Counted from the first letter of the stretch, positions 1 to 6,700 are shown. The stretch is DNA of 17,690 nt from Candidatus Levyibacteriota bacterium (GCA_016204425.1 JACQKR010000041.1:1-17690); one strand, 5' to 3'. Program-made: numbers and translations. Notes: generated from the letters alone by a model not told the origin.

Positions 1-1
1 A

Positions 2-169
2 TATATTATAACGTTTGAGGATAAAGGGATTGCTATTGTCACCTTTCAAAAAAATATAGATGAACAACTCTCCTCTTTACAACTCATCATGAATCGTCTT
101 ACAATGGAAGGGAAGCGATTCAGCAGGCTTGATCTCCGGTTTGATAAGCCTGTCGTTGTCGCACTATAA
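2..169 (+). CDS. ftsQ: Cell division protein FtsQ, C-terminal end (partial)
   Basis: This is the last 55 codons of an open frame entering from the left edge and stopping at TAA 167-169. The visible tail runs through a segment rich in Leu and Ile, then NRLTMEGKRFSRLDLRFDKP and a short hydrophobic end. The 'GK.F..lDLRFDKPVV' ending is typical of FtsQ/DivIB C-termini, where the last beta strands contact FtsB/FtsL, and the position directly before ftsA and ftsZ supports this. FtsQ is a single-pass inner-membrane protein whose extracytoplasmic domain scaffolds the divisome. The N-terminus, membrane segment and POTRA domain lie outside the window. The final codons also contain the -35 and -10 boxes proposed for ftsA. 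The identity rests on a short tail plus gene order. Confidence 0.8.
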   Translation, partial: YIITFEDKGIAIVTFQKNIDEQLSSLQLIMNRLTMEGKRFSRLDLRFDKPVVVAL

Positions 170-170
170 T
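141..170 (+). promoter_or_regulatory. Promoter of ftsA, inside the end of ftsQ
   Basis: TTGATA (141-146) and TATAAT (165-170) are separated by 18 bp. The expected transcription start, about 7 nt after the -10 box, falls on the A of the ftsA ATG at 177, so the mRNA would be leaderless. No Shine-Dalgarno sequence precedes the ATG. Both boxes overlap the last codons and stop of ftsQ. Confidence 0.65.
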
Positions 171-176
171 ACATGT

Positions 177-1463
177 ATGAATGAAGGGAAAGTAGTTGTC
201 GGAATCGATGTCGGAACGTATAAAATCGTTACTGTTATCGCGAAGGTCGATGAAGTGGTCAATGTTTTGGGAGTTTCCGAGGTAAAGTCACTCGGTATCC
301 GCAAAGGACAAATCGTCGATATTGAAGAAGCTGTCTCGGCGATCAACAACTCAATTGAATCCGCTGAACGCATGGCTGGCTATTCTGTTTCACATGTCGT
401 TGCCTCAATTGGCGGATCACAAATAGAAAGTTTGAATTCACGCGGGGTTGTCGCAGTATCCAATCCGAACGGGGAAATAAATGATGGAGATTTAACCCGT
501 GTAATTGATGCTGCAAAAGCTGTTTCTCTCCCCTCAACACGGGAGATTATCCATGTACTTCCACGAAATTACATTGTCGATGGGCAGGAAGGTATCAAGG
601 ATCCAATTGGCATGACAGGAGTGAGGCTAGAAGTGGATACCCACATCATTACTGCGAACAGTATTACTGTTCGAAATCTTGAGAAAGCGTTTTCAGAAGT
701 AGGAGTTGATGTTGACAGTTTCGTTTTCAACGGATACGGGAGCTCACTCTCTGTGCTTTCGGATACCGAGAAAGAACTTGGCGTTATACTCGTTGATATA
801 GGGGCTGGAACAACGGATATTTCTATCTATACAGAAGGATCGGTCGCGTATTCCTCAGTCCTTGCGATTGGCGCCCGTCATATCACAAATGATCTTGCGA
901 TCGGGCTACGGATTTCCCTTGAAAGTGCCGAAAAAATAAAACTCTATCTTTCCCGCGAGCCGCAGCGGAAAATTGTCAAGCCAGATGAAGAAGGAGAAGA
1001 AAAGACTGAGAAGAAAGCGCCCGATGAAGTAGATCTTACACATTTGAATTTGCCTGAGGAGCTCCGGAAAGTATCGCAGAAAACATTAGTCGATGGCATT
1101 ATCCGCCCCCGTTTGAATGAAATTTTTACTATGGTTGGTCTTGAGATCAAAAAAAGCGGATTTGGTGGGCAGACACCTGCTGGTCTTGTCGTGACAGGTG
1201 GAGGAGCGTTGACAGTAGGCGTGAAAGATGCAGCGAAACGAATGCTGGCAATGCCGGTCCGTGCGGGTTTGCCCACAAATATGAAAGGCATTATCGATGA
1301 AATTCAAAATCCGGCGTATGCGACAGTCATTGGCCTTGCGATGTATGGTTCGACGGCAAGTACAGGAAAGTCAAGTGCATTTAGCTTCAACATGTCCCGT
1401 CTTCCAGGAGGAGGAAAAATATTGAAACGAGTAATAGAAATCATCAAATCGTTTATTCCGTAA
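177..1463 (+). CDS. ftsA: Cell division protein FtsA
   Basis: FtsA is an actin-like ATPase that tethers FtsZ filaments to the membrane and recruits later division proteins. The 428-aa product shows the phosphate-1 motif GIDVGTYK (residues 9-16), then an SHS2/1C domain at about 75-160 with the SxGGSQIESLNSRG segment. The phosphate-2 motif is VDIGAGTTD (206-214) and the adenosine motif is VVTGGGALT (338-346). The C-terminal end, GGGKILKRVIEIIKSFIP (411-428), is an amphipathic helix of the kind that targets FtsA to the membrane. A charged Glu/Lys-rich insertion occupies about 268-286. The frame stays open upstream to a TTG at 129, but ATG 177 is preferred: it gives the canonical N-terminus, follows the ftsQ stop and sits 6 nt after a TATAAT. 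It is followed by ftsZ after 48 bp. Confidence 0.95.
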   Translation: MNEGKVVVGIDVGTYKIVTVIAKVDEVVNVLGVSEVKSLGIRKGQIVDIEEAVSAINNSIESAERMAGYSVSHVVASIGGSQIESLNSRGVVAVSNPNGEINDGDLTRVIDAAKAVSLPSTREIIHVLPRNYIVDGQEGIKDPIGMTGVRLEVDTHIITANSITVRNLEKAFSEVGVDVDSFVFNGYGSSLSVLSDTEKELGVILVDIGAGTTDISIYTEGSVAYSSVLAIGARHITNDLAIGLRISLESAEKIKLYLSREPQRKIVKPDEEGEEKTEKKAPDEVDLTHLNLPEELRKVSQKTLVDGIIRPRLNEIFTMVGLEIKKSGFGGQTPAGLVVTGGGALTVGVKDAAKRMLAMPVRAGLPTNMKGIIDEIQNPAYATVIGLAMYGSTASTGKSSAFSFNMSRLPGGGKILKRVIEIIKSFIP

Positions 1464-1473
1464 GCAAAAGTTC

Positions 1474-1502
1474 TTGCAAAGAACGTATCTATCTGATAGG
1501 AT
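1474..1502 (+). promoter_or_regulatory. Promoter of ftsZ in the ftsA-ftsZ gap
   Basis: TTGCAA (1474-1479), a 17-bp spacer and TAGGAT (1497-1502), which is preceded by TGA to make an extended -10. The predicted start is about 1509, 3 nt before the ftsZ ATG at 1512. ftsZ therefore probably has its own near-leaderless transcript in addition to read-through from ftsA. No Shine-Dalgarno at normal spacing is visible. Confidence 0.55.
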
Positions 1503-1511
1503 TGATCCACT

Positions 1512-2678
1512 ATGCTTATTCGGCCTCAAACGACGAATTTCGCGAAAATACGGGTTTTGGGTGTCGGTGGTGGAGGGAGTAATGCCATTAACTCCATGAT
1601 TTCGCAAAGCCACATTCGAGGCGTAGACTTCATCGCAATCAACACAGACGCACAAGCACTTCTTTCCAATCAGGCATCAACAAAACTGCAAATAGGTGAG
1701 AATATTACCAAGGGTCTTGGCAGCGGTGGAGACCCTGAAATCGGACGACAAGCGGCCGAAGAATCTGCTGAGAAGCTAAAAGATATGCTTGAGGGGTCGG
1801 ATATGGTTTTTGTCACTGCGGGGATGGGGGGAGGTACTGGGACAGGTGCATCAGCGATCATCGCCAAAGTAGCCAAAGAAGTCGGTGCTCTCACTGTCGC
1901 TGTCGTCACCAAACCGTTCTCTTTTGAGGGGACACGAAGAATGGTGGCAGCAGAGGAGGGTATTGACGGTCTGAAAGATAAGGTTGATACGCTTATTGTC
2001 ATCCCGAACCAGCGGATTCTTGATGTTATCGATCGAAAAATTTCACTTCTTGATGCATTCAAGGTCGCTGATTCTGTTTTGACACAAGGCGTGCAGGGAA
2101 TATCAGAGCTGATCACGATGCCGGGACTTATCAATGTCGATTTTGCCGATGTCAGGACAATTATGTCAGATGCGGGTTCTGCCCTTATGGGTATCGGTAC
2201 CGGCCTTGGTGAGAATCGCGCGCAGGCAGCAGCGCGTGCAGCGATCGCCTCACCGCTTCTTGAGATTTCCATGGATGGTGCACGTGGTGTCCTCTTTAAT
2301 ATCATCGGTGGACCCGATCTCACTATGTCTGAGGTAGATGAAGCGGCAAAGATTATCTCCTCAGCTGCTGATCCTGACGCAAATATCATCTTTGGTGCGA
2401 CGATTGATGAATCAATGCATGATCAGATCCGAATTACTGTCGTCGCGACAGGATTTGACCAGACGAAGCAGCGTCTCCAGCAATTCGTCGTCACCGGTCC
2501 ACGGCTGGATGAGAAGCCGTCATCGCAGCAACAGGAAACACCACAGCCAACACAGCAATCACAACCATTTAATCAAAGCATGGGGACGACGGTAACGAGC
2601 AACAATAACAGTGGCAACAGCGATCTGAAAGAAGAAGACGAATGGGACATTCCCGCATTTCTGCGACAGAAGAATTAA
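1512..2678 (+). CDS. ftsZ: Cell division protein FtsZ
   Basis: FtsZ is the tubulin-like GTPase that polymerises into the cytokinetic Z-ring. The 388-aa product has the N-terminal glycine-rich nucleotide loop VLGVGGGGSNA (15-25), the tubulin signature GGGTGTGAS (106-114) and the T7-loop residues N208, D210 and D213 (NVDFAD), which complete the GTPase site of the next subunit. The GTPase core and C-terminal subdomain run to about residue 330. A Gln/Asn/Ser-rich disordered linker follows at 335-372, then the conserved C-terminal peptide EDEWDIPAFLRQK (375-387), which binds FtsA and other tethers. Length and architecture are normal for the family. The start ATG gives a short N-terminal arm before the core and lies 9 nt after an extended -10 box. 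Confidence 0.98.
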   Translation: MLIRPQTTNFAKIRVLGVGGGGSNAINSMISQSHIRGVDFIAINTDAQALLSNQASTKLQIGENITKGLGSGGDPEIGRQAAEESAEKLKDMLEGSDMVFVTAGMGGGTGTGASAIIAKVAKEVGALTVAVVTKPFSFEGTRRMVAAEEGIDGLKDKVDTLIVIPNQRILDVIDRKISLLDAFKVADSVLTQGVQGISELITMPGLINVDFADVRTIMSDAGSALMGIGTGLGENRAQAAARAAIASPLLEISMDGARGVLFNIIGGPDLTMSEVDEAAKIISSAADPDANIIFGATIDESMHDQIRITVVATGFDQTKQRLQQFVVTGPRLDEKPSSQQQETPQPTQQSQPFNQSMGTTVTSNNNSGNSDLKEEDEWDIPAFLRQKN

Positions 2679-2754
2679 CCCCCCATGATATATTGAACAA
2701 CACGATGTGGTGTAAAAATATATACATAATTCTTACGTGGACGTTGACATCTGC

Positions 2755-2763
2755 TGGTATAAT
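2755..2763 (+). promoter_or_regulatory. Extended -10 promoter of the DUF5678/protease pair
   Basis: TGG followed by TATAAT (2758-2763) forms an extended -10 box. The predicted start is about 2770, ten nucleotides before the ATG at 2780. A perfect TTGACA lies at 2744-2749, but its 8-bp spacing is too short for it to act as the -35 of this box. The DNA 17 bp upstream is not -35-like, so an extended -10 promoter is the simplest reading. Confidence 0.5.
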
Positions 2764-2779
2764 AGATAACCTAGAATAT

Positions 2780-2992
2780 ATGGCAAAAAAATCTAATCTC
2801 TCAGATAAGTCAACGCTTTTAAAGCTACAGAATAGGTGGGTAGCATTTGATAGTGAAAGAAACATTATTGTTTCTGCAAAAACCTACTTACGCTTACATA
2901 AATTAATCCCTGATAAGATGAAAGGGAAAGTTCAAACTACGTTTGTAAATTCTTCGAAAACGTTTCTTGCTCCTTGCAATGGCAGTTTATAA
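2780..2992 (+). CDS. Small DUF5678-like protein
   Basis: This is a 70-aa basic protein without signal peptide or membrane segment. Its core, LQNRWVAFDSERNIIVSAKTYLRLHKL, resembles DUF5678: a short unit of the form 'y.gkWVAl..d.kvvasgkt..e', found in many uncultured bacteria and archaea, with unknown function. The frame is open further upstream to 2642, inside ftsZ, but that extension is out of frame with ftsZ and carries no recognisable sequence. ATG 2780, placed just after an extended -10 box, is therefore chosen. The 3' end overlaps the next gene, a retropepsin-like protease, by 14 bp, so the two are almost certainly co-transcribed and may be translationally coupled. The DUF assignment is from memory of the motif and is tentative. 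Confidence 0.6.
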   Translation: MAKKSNLSDKSTLLKLQNRWVAFDSERNIIVSAKTYLRLHKLIPDKMKGKVQTTFVNSSKTFLAPCNGSL

Positions 2993-3425
2993 ATATAAAT
3001 ACTTTCCAGATATACACGAAGGATTTGATGTATTAAGGAAGAAAGTTAACTTAGAAAGAGTTGACAGACCGAAAGCTCTTGTAAATTTTTCATATAAGAG
3101 AATCATAACTGATCCAATTTGGTGTTTATTAGATAGTGGGGCAGATAAAATACTTTTAAACAACGAATTTGCAGAATTCTTAAACATAGATTTATCAAAA
3201 GCTCCTGAATTTAAGACTCAAGTCGTTGGTGGTGGAATCATAAAGATTAAGCGACATCCAATAGGTGTATTATTTGAGGGACGAAGGTTCAATTTAGAGT
3301 GTGATTTTTCTGATACTCATGACTTTCCTCTTCTAGGAAGGACTTTTTTTGAATCATTTGAATCAGTTAACTTTAGAGAGCCAGAAAAGATTGTTGAGCT
3401 TATTTTACCTACAAAGTCAAATTAA
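2979..3425 (+). CDS. Retropepsin-like aspartyl protease domain protein
   Basis: This 148-aa protein carries the hallmarks of a single-domain, retroviral-type aspartyl protease. The catalytic Asp sits in the hydrophobic-hydrophobic-D-S-G-A motif LLDSGADKILL (residues 50-60). A VVGGG segment at 82-86 is in the flap region, and PLLGRTFFESF (117-127) is the conserved 'LLGr.ff..f' motif late in the fold. Such proteins act as homodimers, each chain giving one Asp. No signal peptide or membrane segment is visible, so a cytoplasmic location is likely. The substrate is unknown. ATG 2979 is chosen over 2967 because it gives the smaller overlap (14 bp) with the DUF5678-like gene; no Shine-Dalgarno distinguishes them. 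The base composition is clearly more AT-rich than ftsZ. Confidence 0.75.
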   Translation: MAVYKYKYFPDIHEGFDVLRKKVNLERVDRPKALVNFSYKRIITDPIWCLLDSGADKILLNNEFAEFLNIDLSKAPEFKTQVVGGGIIKIKRHPIGVLFEGRRFNLECDFSDTHDFPLLGRTFFESFESVNFREPEKIVELILPTKSN

Positions 3426-3595
3426 CTATTTCTCTAACACAAAGCTACCGAAGCAATCTCAGTTATTGTTAAGTTCTTCGTTAAGATATTAAAATATCCG
3501 CATTCCTCAGACAGAAAAATTAGAGTTGATGTATATTTTTACAGCAGAGAATAGTGATATCCTCGGTATGATAAAATTAATAACTGGATAATTCA
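3426..3595. other. AT-rich intergenic region before the GNAT pair
   Basis: This 170-bp gap holds no convincing ORF, RNA or terminator. The only promoter-like element is TATGAT at 3567-3572, which would start transcription about 17 nt before the ATG at 3596. No good -35 lies at normal spacing. A GTTAAG word occurs twice within about 25 bp (around 3469 and 3480), without clear meaning. Confidence 0.4.
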
Positions 3596-4111
3596 ATGGA
3601 TACTTTTTCTATAGTAAAGCCTACAAGGGTGTCATGGGAGGCTTTTAAAGATTTTCGACTTCAAGCTCTTTGGGACGAACCACAAGCATTTTCTTCATCA
3701 TATAATGTTGAGAAAAATGCTCCTGGTAAATTCTGGCAAGATCGATTAAAAAACTCCAAAGAAGGAAAACGAAGTTGGATGGTTTTTGCAAAATATGGTG
3801 AGAAACTCGTAGGCATGGTTGGTGCCTATCAAACGCCAGATGATAGTAAAAATAAAGAAGCGAATATGGTGGCAATGTTTGTTGCGAAAGACGCGAGAAG
3901 AAAAGGGGTAGCAAAACTTCTTACTACAAGTCTTTTTGAAGAGTTGCAAAATGCTCAATTACAAAAAGTAAAAACATGTGTGAACATTGACCAGCTAGCA
4001 GCGCTTCATTTGTATAAAGCTTTAGGGTTTGCAAAAGTTAGTGAACACAGCTTGTTATTTGGTGATGGAAAAACGCATACAGTTTATTTAATGGAGAAGT
4101 TGCTGACATGA
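3596..4111 (+). CDS. GNAT family N-acetyltransferase (171 aa)
   Basis: This is a GCN5-related acetyltransferase, transferring an acetyl group from acetyl-CoA to an unidentified amine acceptor. The N-terminal part (1-60), including WEAFKDFRLQALWDEPQAFSS, is typical of small-molecule or protein-N-terminus GNATs. The central strand-helix VAMFVAKDARRKGVAKLLTTSLFEEL (about 92-117) contains the acetyl-CoA pyrophosphate-binding R-R-K-G-V-A loop. AALHLYKALGFAKVSEHSLLF (about 134-154) is the conserved late motif with the Tyr that often acts as general acid. The length is normal. The stop overlaps the next GNAT gene by 4 bp (ATGA), so the two form an operon. It is a soluble cytoplasmic enzyme whose substrate cannot be read from sequence. 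Confidence 0.9.
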   Translation: MDTFSIVKPTRVSWEAFKDFRLQALWDEPQAFSSSYNVEKNAPGKFWQDRLKNSKEGKRSWMVFAKYGEKLVGMVGAYQTPDDSKNKEANMVAMFVAKDARRKGVAKLLTTSLFEELQNAQLQKVKTCVNIDQLAALHLYKALGFAKVSEHSLLFGDGKTHTVYLMEKLLT

Positions 4112-4503
4112 CGATTAGAGAAATTACATTTGAAGATTACGACATGCTTGTTCCGTTCTGGAAAGAGAATTACTTTGTGAACGAGCATGATAGTCAAGAG
4201 CGATTCAAATTATTTTTGGAGAAAAATCCCGGGTTGAGTATTCTCGCAGAGGAAGATGGGGAGATCATTGGAAGCGCACTGGGATCATTTGATGGAAGAC
4301 GGGGATATATCCAGAAACTCGTTGTGAGAAAGGATCAAAGAAGAAAAGGATTAGGGAAAAAATTGATGGAAAATATTATTAAAAAGTTACGCTCTGCCGG
4401 CGTGAGTTATATTCCACTCGGAATAGAAGCGGAATATGTGTCATTCTATGAAAAGTGCGGATTAAAAAAGACAAAACAGGTTTCAATGAATATAGACATA
4501 TAG
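4108..4503 (+). CDS. GNAT family N-acetyltransferase (131 aa)
   Basis: This is a compact second GNAT enzyme, translated from an ATGA overlap with the first. A GGAG at 4093-4096 lies 11 nt upstream, a slightly long but usable Shine-Dalgarno spacing. Motifs are ILAEEDGEIIGSALGSFDGRRGYIQKLVV (about 45-73) and then RKDQRRKGLGKKLMENIIKKL (about 74-94), which contains the acetyl-CoA loop Q-R-R-K-G-L-G-K. YVSFYEKCGLKKT (about 111-123) is the conserved C-terminal beta-alpha element. The arrangement resembles YpeA/RimI-type GNATs. Two tandem, overlapping GNATs suggest acetylation of related substrates, or an antibiotic or metabolite modification unit; the target is not known. No ribbon-helix-helix antitoxin partner is seen, so a GNAT toxin is unlikely. 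Confidence 0.88.
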   Translation: MTIREITFEDYDMLVPFWKENYFVNEHDSQERFKLFLEKNPGLSILAEEDGEIIGSALGSFDGRRGYIQKLVVRKDQRRKGLGKKLMENIIKKLRSAGVSYIPLGIEAEYVSFYEKCGLKKTKQVSMNIDI

Positions 4504-4554
4504 CTCTTTTCATGCTCATAGTTGGAATTGAAGATAGCTATATAGAGGAACGGG

Positions 4555-4563
4555 TGCTATACT
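4555..4563 (+). promoter_or_regulatory. Extended -10 promoter ahead of the NUDIX remnant
   Basis: TGC followed by TATACT (4558-4563) is an extended -10 box. The predicted start is about 4570, exactly where the NUDIX-like reading frame becomes recognisable, but no ATG, GTG or TTG lies at the position expected for a leaderless start. The -35 region is poor. Confidence 0.45.
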
Positions 4564-4569
4564 AGAATC

Positions 4570-4968
4570 ATCAACATTACCCGAATCTCCATATTAGTAT
4601 TGACTTATAAAAGAAAAATTCTTCTCAATCGTCAAGAAGACAATCCGACTATTGCATCTAAAAATAACTGGACTTTCTTTGAAAAAGTAAATGGCAATGA
4701 AAATACCATCATGAGAATGGTAGAAAAAGAAACGAGCATTATTCTCCCCTCTGTAAAATTATTGTTGTCAGTGTTTGATAGTTTTGTAAAAAAAGATTTC
4801 TACCATGCTGAATTGACCGATAAAGATGTCAATCAACTCGTGCGTCCCGAGGGAAGAGAATTACAATTTTTTTCAATGCGGGAAGTTGATTTGCTTTCCT
4901 TAGATATGCTCTCGAAAAATCTTTTTCAGCACTGCCGGTCCAAGATAGAAACCTCATTTGCTGTTTGA
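4570..4968 (+). pseudogene. Degenerate NUDIX hydrolase (probable pseudogene)
   Basis: The frame reads INITRISILVLTYKRKILLNR, then QEDNPTIASKNNWTFF, VKLLLSVFDSFVKKDFYHAEL and GRELQFFSMREVDLLSLDML. This is the beta-sheet order and ending of a small NUDIX hydrolase. Two things are broken. The Nudix box (GX5EX7REUXEEXGU), which binds the catalytic metal, is reduced to about EKVNGNENTIMRMVEKETSI: the paired glycines are missing and the REUXEE core is several residues short. In addition, family-like sequence extends upstream of the first usable start (TTG 4600) through ATT and ATC codons, with no standard start at 4570-4576 where the promoter predicts one. Either the gene is decaying or it starts at a rare ATT/ATC or at TTG 4600 and encodes a non-catalytic NUDIX fold (122 aa from TTG). 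It ends 20 bp before the convergent FKBP gene. Confidence 0.6.
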
Positions 4969-4988
4969 TCTGATTGCGCTTGAAAAAT

Positions 4989-5324
4989 CTAGAGGATTTT
5001 GAGGAGTTCGACTTCAAAGATGAGCGTTGCGAATCCCGGAATATCTGGTTCCATACCGTATTTGCCATATCCGAGCTGATACGGGATAGTCAGTTTCCGC
5101 TTTCCGCCTACTTTCATACCGGGGACACCCATGTCCCAGCCTTTTATGACATAACCGACGCCTATTTTGACTTCAAATGGTTGTCCGTGATCATGGGACG
5201 AATCAAACTTTGTCCCGTCCTCCAGATACCCCGTATAGTCCATAACTACGGTGTCCCCCTCTTTGACAGCAGGTCCGTTTCCAACTTTCAAATCTTCAAT
5301 TTTTAACTCTTCCTGTTTGTCCAT
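4989..5324 (-). CDS. FKBP-type peptidyl-prolyl cis-trans isomerase
   Basis: This is a single-domain FKBP of 111 aa that speeds cis-trans isomerisation of X-Pro bonds during protein folding. The sequence has the complete core: LKVGNGPAVKEGDTVVMDYTGYLEDGTKFDSS, then PFEVKIGVGYVIKGWDMGVPGMKVGGKRKLTIP, YGKYGMEPDIPGFATLIFEVELL. The active-site residues Y (DYTG), D (KFDSS), V-I-W (YVIKGWD) and Y (LGYGKYG) are all present. There is no signal peptide, so it is cytoplasmic. The frame could begin 18 nt earlier, but ATG 5324 gives the normal N-terminus and sits 8 nt after an extended -10 box, so that start is preferred. It is divergent from hflX and convergent with the NUDIX remnant. Confidence 0.95.
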   Translation of the reverse strand: MDKQEELKIEDLKVGNGPAVKEGDTVVMDYTGYLEDGTKFDSSHDHGQPFEVKIGVGYVIKGWDMGVPGMKVGGKRKLTIPYQLGYGKYGMEPDIPGFATLIFEVELLKIL

Positions 5325-5332
5325 GAGGGACA

Positions 5333-5341
5333 AGTATACCA
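5333..5341 (-). promoter_or_regulatory. Extended -10 promoter of the FKBP gene
   Basis: On the minus strand, TGG followed by TATACT (5338 down to 5333) lies 8 nt before the ATG at 5324, predicting a leaderless or nearly leaderless mRNA. No consensus -35 is visible. The -10 box overlaps a GTATAC palindrome that recurs three more times before hflX. Confidence 0.55.
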
Positions 5342-5387
5342 TGTATTTACAATGATATGTTGCGAGTTTTCATCTATATACCACTCC

Positions 5388-5404
5388 GCCCCGCTTAGCG
5401 GGGC
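5388..5404. repeat. GC-rich perfect hairpin between FKBP and hflX
   Basis: GCCCCGC (5388-5394), loop TTA and GCGGGGC (5398-5404) form a perfect 7-bp stem in an otherwise AT-rich divergent promoter region. It has no T-tract on either side, so an intrinsic terminator is unlikely. It may be a dispersed palindromic repeat or a protein-binding site or insulator between the two promoters. Confidence 0.6.
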
Positions 5405-5448
5405 TACGTTGGGCCGAAGGTATACATTGCATTTTGATTTCAGAGGAG

Positions 5449-5477
5449 TATACATACTGTGACTATTTGCGTATACT
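5449..5477 (+). promoter_or_regulatory. Promoter of hflX
   Basis: TATACA (5449-5454, 4 of 6 bases matching a -35), a 17-bp spacer and TATACT (5472-5477). The predicted start is 5484, the A of the hflX ATG, so the mRNA is leaderless. Both boxes sit on GTATAC palindromes. Confidence 0.5.
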
Positions 5478-5483
5478 ACCAGC

Positions 5484-6659
5484 ATGGAAGAAATACGCCG
5501 GTCAAAAAATTTTCTCGTCGTGAGCATCATACCGCAGAGAGTCAGTGATGAAGACGCATTTAAAGACCTGAAAGAAACGAAAGAGCTGATTGATACATAT
5601 GGTGGCAAGATAAAGGAATTTGTCATACAACGCCGTGAAGTGCATGCAAGAGGCATGTTCATAGGATGGGGGAAGGTGCAAGAAATTGCTTCTCTTGTTT
5701 CAGAGCTGCAGGTAGATATTGTCGTTCTCAACGCCATTGTCCGGCCCGCACATATTTATGAAATAAAAAAACAGCTTGAAGAGCATCATCCCCGTATCCA
5801 GGTGTGGGATAGGGTAGATTTAATTCTTGAGATATTTGCAGAGCACGCACATACTGCTGAGGCAAAATTGCAGATAGAGCTGGCAGCAATGCGGCATATG
5901 GGTCCGAGAATTTATGGCATGGGGTATGTGTTATCCCGGCAAGGAGGAGGAATCGGGACGTTAGGAATTGGTGAAACGAATACTGAGCTGATGAAGCGGC
6001 ATTGGAGAACGCAAATAAAAAAAGTGAACGAAAAATTACAGAGACATGCGGTTGATCGTGAGCATCAGTTGGAGCAAAGGTCGAAAAAAGGCCTACAGAC
6101 AGTCTCTATCATAGGGTATACAAATGCCGGAAAAACATCATTGTTTAATACACTGACCGGAAAGAAGAATAGTGTGCAAAACGCCCTTTTTGTAACATTG
6201 GATAGCAGCGTTGGTAAACTGTTTTTACCCCGGACAAAGAAAGAAATTTTGCTGACCGATACGATCGGTTTTATCAGAAATCTCCCGACAAGCCTTATCG
6301 ATGCATTCCGGTCAACGCTTATGGAGTCAATTCATGCAGACCTTCTTTTATTTGTTATCGATGTAACAGATGCGGATATGCAGCAAAAAATAGATGTCGT
6401 TGAAGAAATTCTTTGGAGCTTACGACTTGAAAAGAAACAGCGGTTGTATGTCTTTAACAAAATCGATGCGGCTGACCACATCGATAAAGAGGGTATTCAA
6501 AAGGAATATGATGAATACCAACCTCAATTTATTTCTGTAAAAAAAGGCATTGGGATAGACCGTCTTCTCCAATCCGTTGAAGAATCATTAACAGTCCATA
6601 AAGAACTGATAGGGAATGTAATCAAGGAGGCCCCTCGAAAAAAAGGTATTCACGTCTAA
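5484..6659 (+). CDS. hflX: GTPase HflX
   Basis: HflX is a ribosome-associated GTPase that splits stalled or heat-stressed 70S ribosomes. The 391-aa protein has the N-terminal HflX domain (about 10-130, with GWGKVQEIASLV), then the glycine-rich signature GPRIYGMGYVLSRQGGGIGT with GIGETNTE (140-168). The usual text there is G-x-R-G-P-G-E-T, so the Leu-Gly-Ile variant here is mildly unusual. A coiled-coil helix (170-200) follows. The G domain has G1 GYTNAGKTS (211-219), G2 around T238, G3 DTIG (259-262) and G4 NKID (325-328), with SVKKGIG (351-357) in the G5 position. Length and domain order are normal. The start is fixed by the 7-nt distance from the -10 box. ileS follows after 49 bp with its own promoter. 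Confidence 0.95.
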   Translation: MEEIRRSKNFLVVSIIPQRVSDEDAFKDLKETKELIDTYGGKIKEFVIQRREVHARGMFIGWGKVQEIASLVSELQVDIVVLNAIVRPAHIYEIKKQLEEHHPRIQVWDRVDLILEIFAEHAHTAEAKLQIELAAMRHMGPRIYGMGYVLSRQGGGIGTLGIGETNTELMKRHWRTQIKKVNEKLQRHAVDREHQLEQRSKKGLQTVSIIGYTNAGKTSLFNTLTGKKNSVQNALFVTLDSSVGKLFLPRTKKEILLTDTIGFIRNLPTSLIDAFRSTLMESIHADLLLFVIDVTDADMQQKIDVVEEILWSLRLEKKQRLYVFNKIDAADHIDKEGIQKEYDEYQPQFISVKKGIGIDRLLQSVEESLTVHKELIGNVIKEAPRKKGIHV

Positions 6660-6671
6660 ATCCCTGAATCC

Positions 6672-6700
6672 TTGAATAGTATCTGTGCTTTATCTATAAT
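6672..6700 (+). promoter_or_regulatory. Promoter of ileS
   Basis: TTGAAT (6672-6677), a 17-bp spacer and TATAAT (6695-6700). The predicted start is about 6707, two nucleotides before ATG 6709. It is one of the clearest promoters in the window and supports ATG 6709 over the in-frame TTG at 6700, which lies inside the -10 box. Confidence 0.7.

Noticed and set aside
386..405. A parS-like word (TGTTTCACATG) inside ftsA
   Set aside because: Only the left half of the parS consensus matches; the right half does not mirror it, and no second copy lies nearby.
1670..2389. Long minus-strand open frame (239 codons) under ftsZ
   Set aside because: It is antisense to the conserved ftsZ core, mirrors its codon pattern, and encodes a Ser/Ile/Pro-rich sequence with no domain.
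2744..2763. TTGACA and TATAAT read as one promoter
   Set aside because: The spacing is 8 bp, far too short for a -35/-10 pair; only the extended -10 is kept.
2642..2779. Longer start for the DUF5678-like gene, overlapping ftsZ
   Set aside because: The extra 46 codons overlap the ftsZ end out of frame, contain the promoter and show no family similarity.
3596..4503. The tandem GNAT genes as a toxin-antitoxin system
   Set aside because: GNAT toxins normally pair with a small ribbon-helix-helix antitoxin, and none is encoded next to them; both genes look like complete enzymes.
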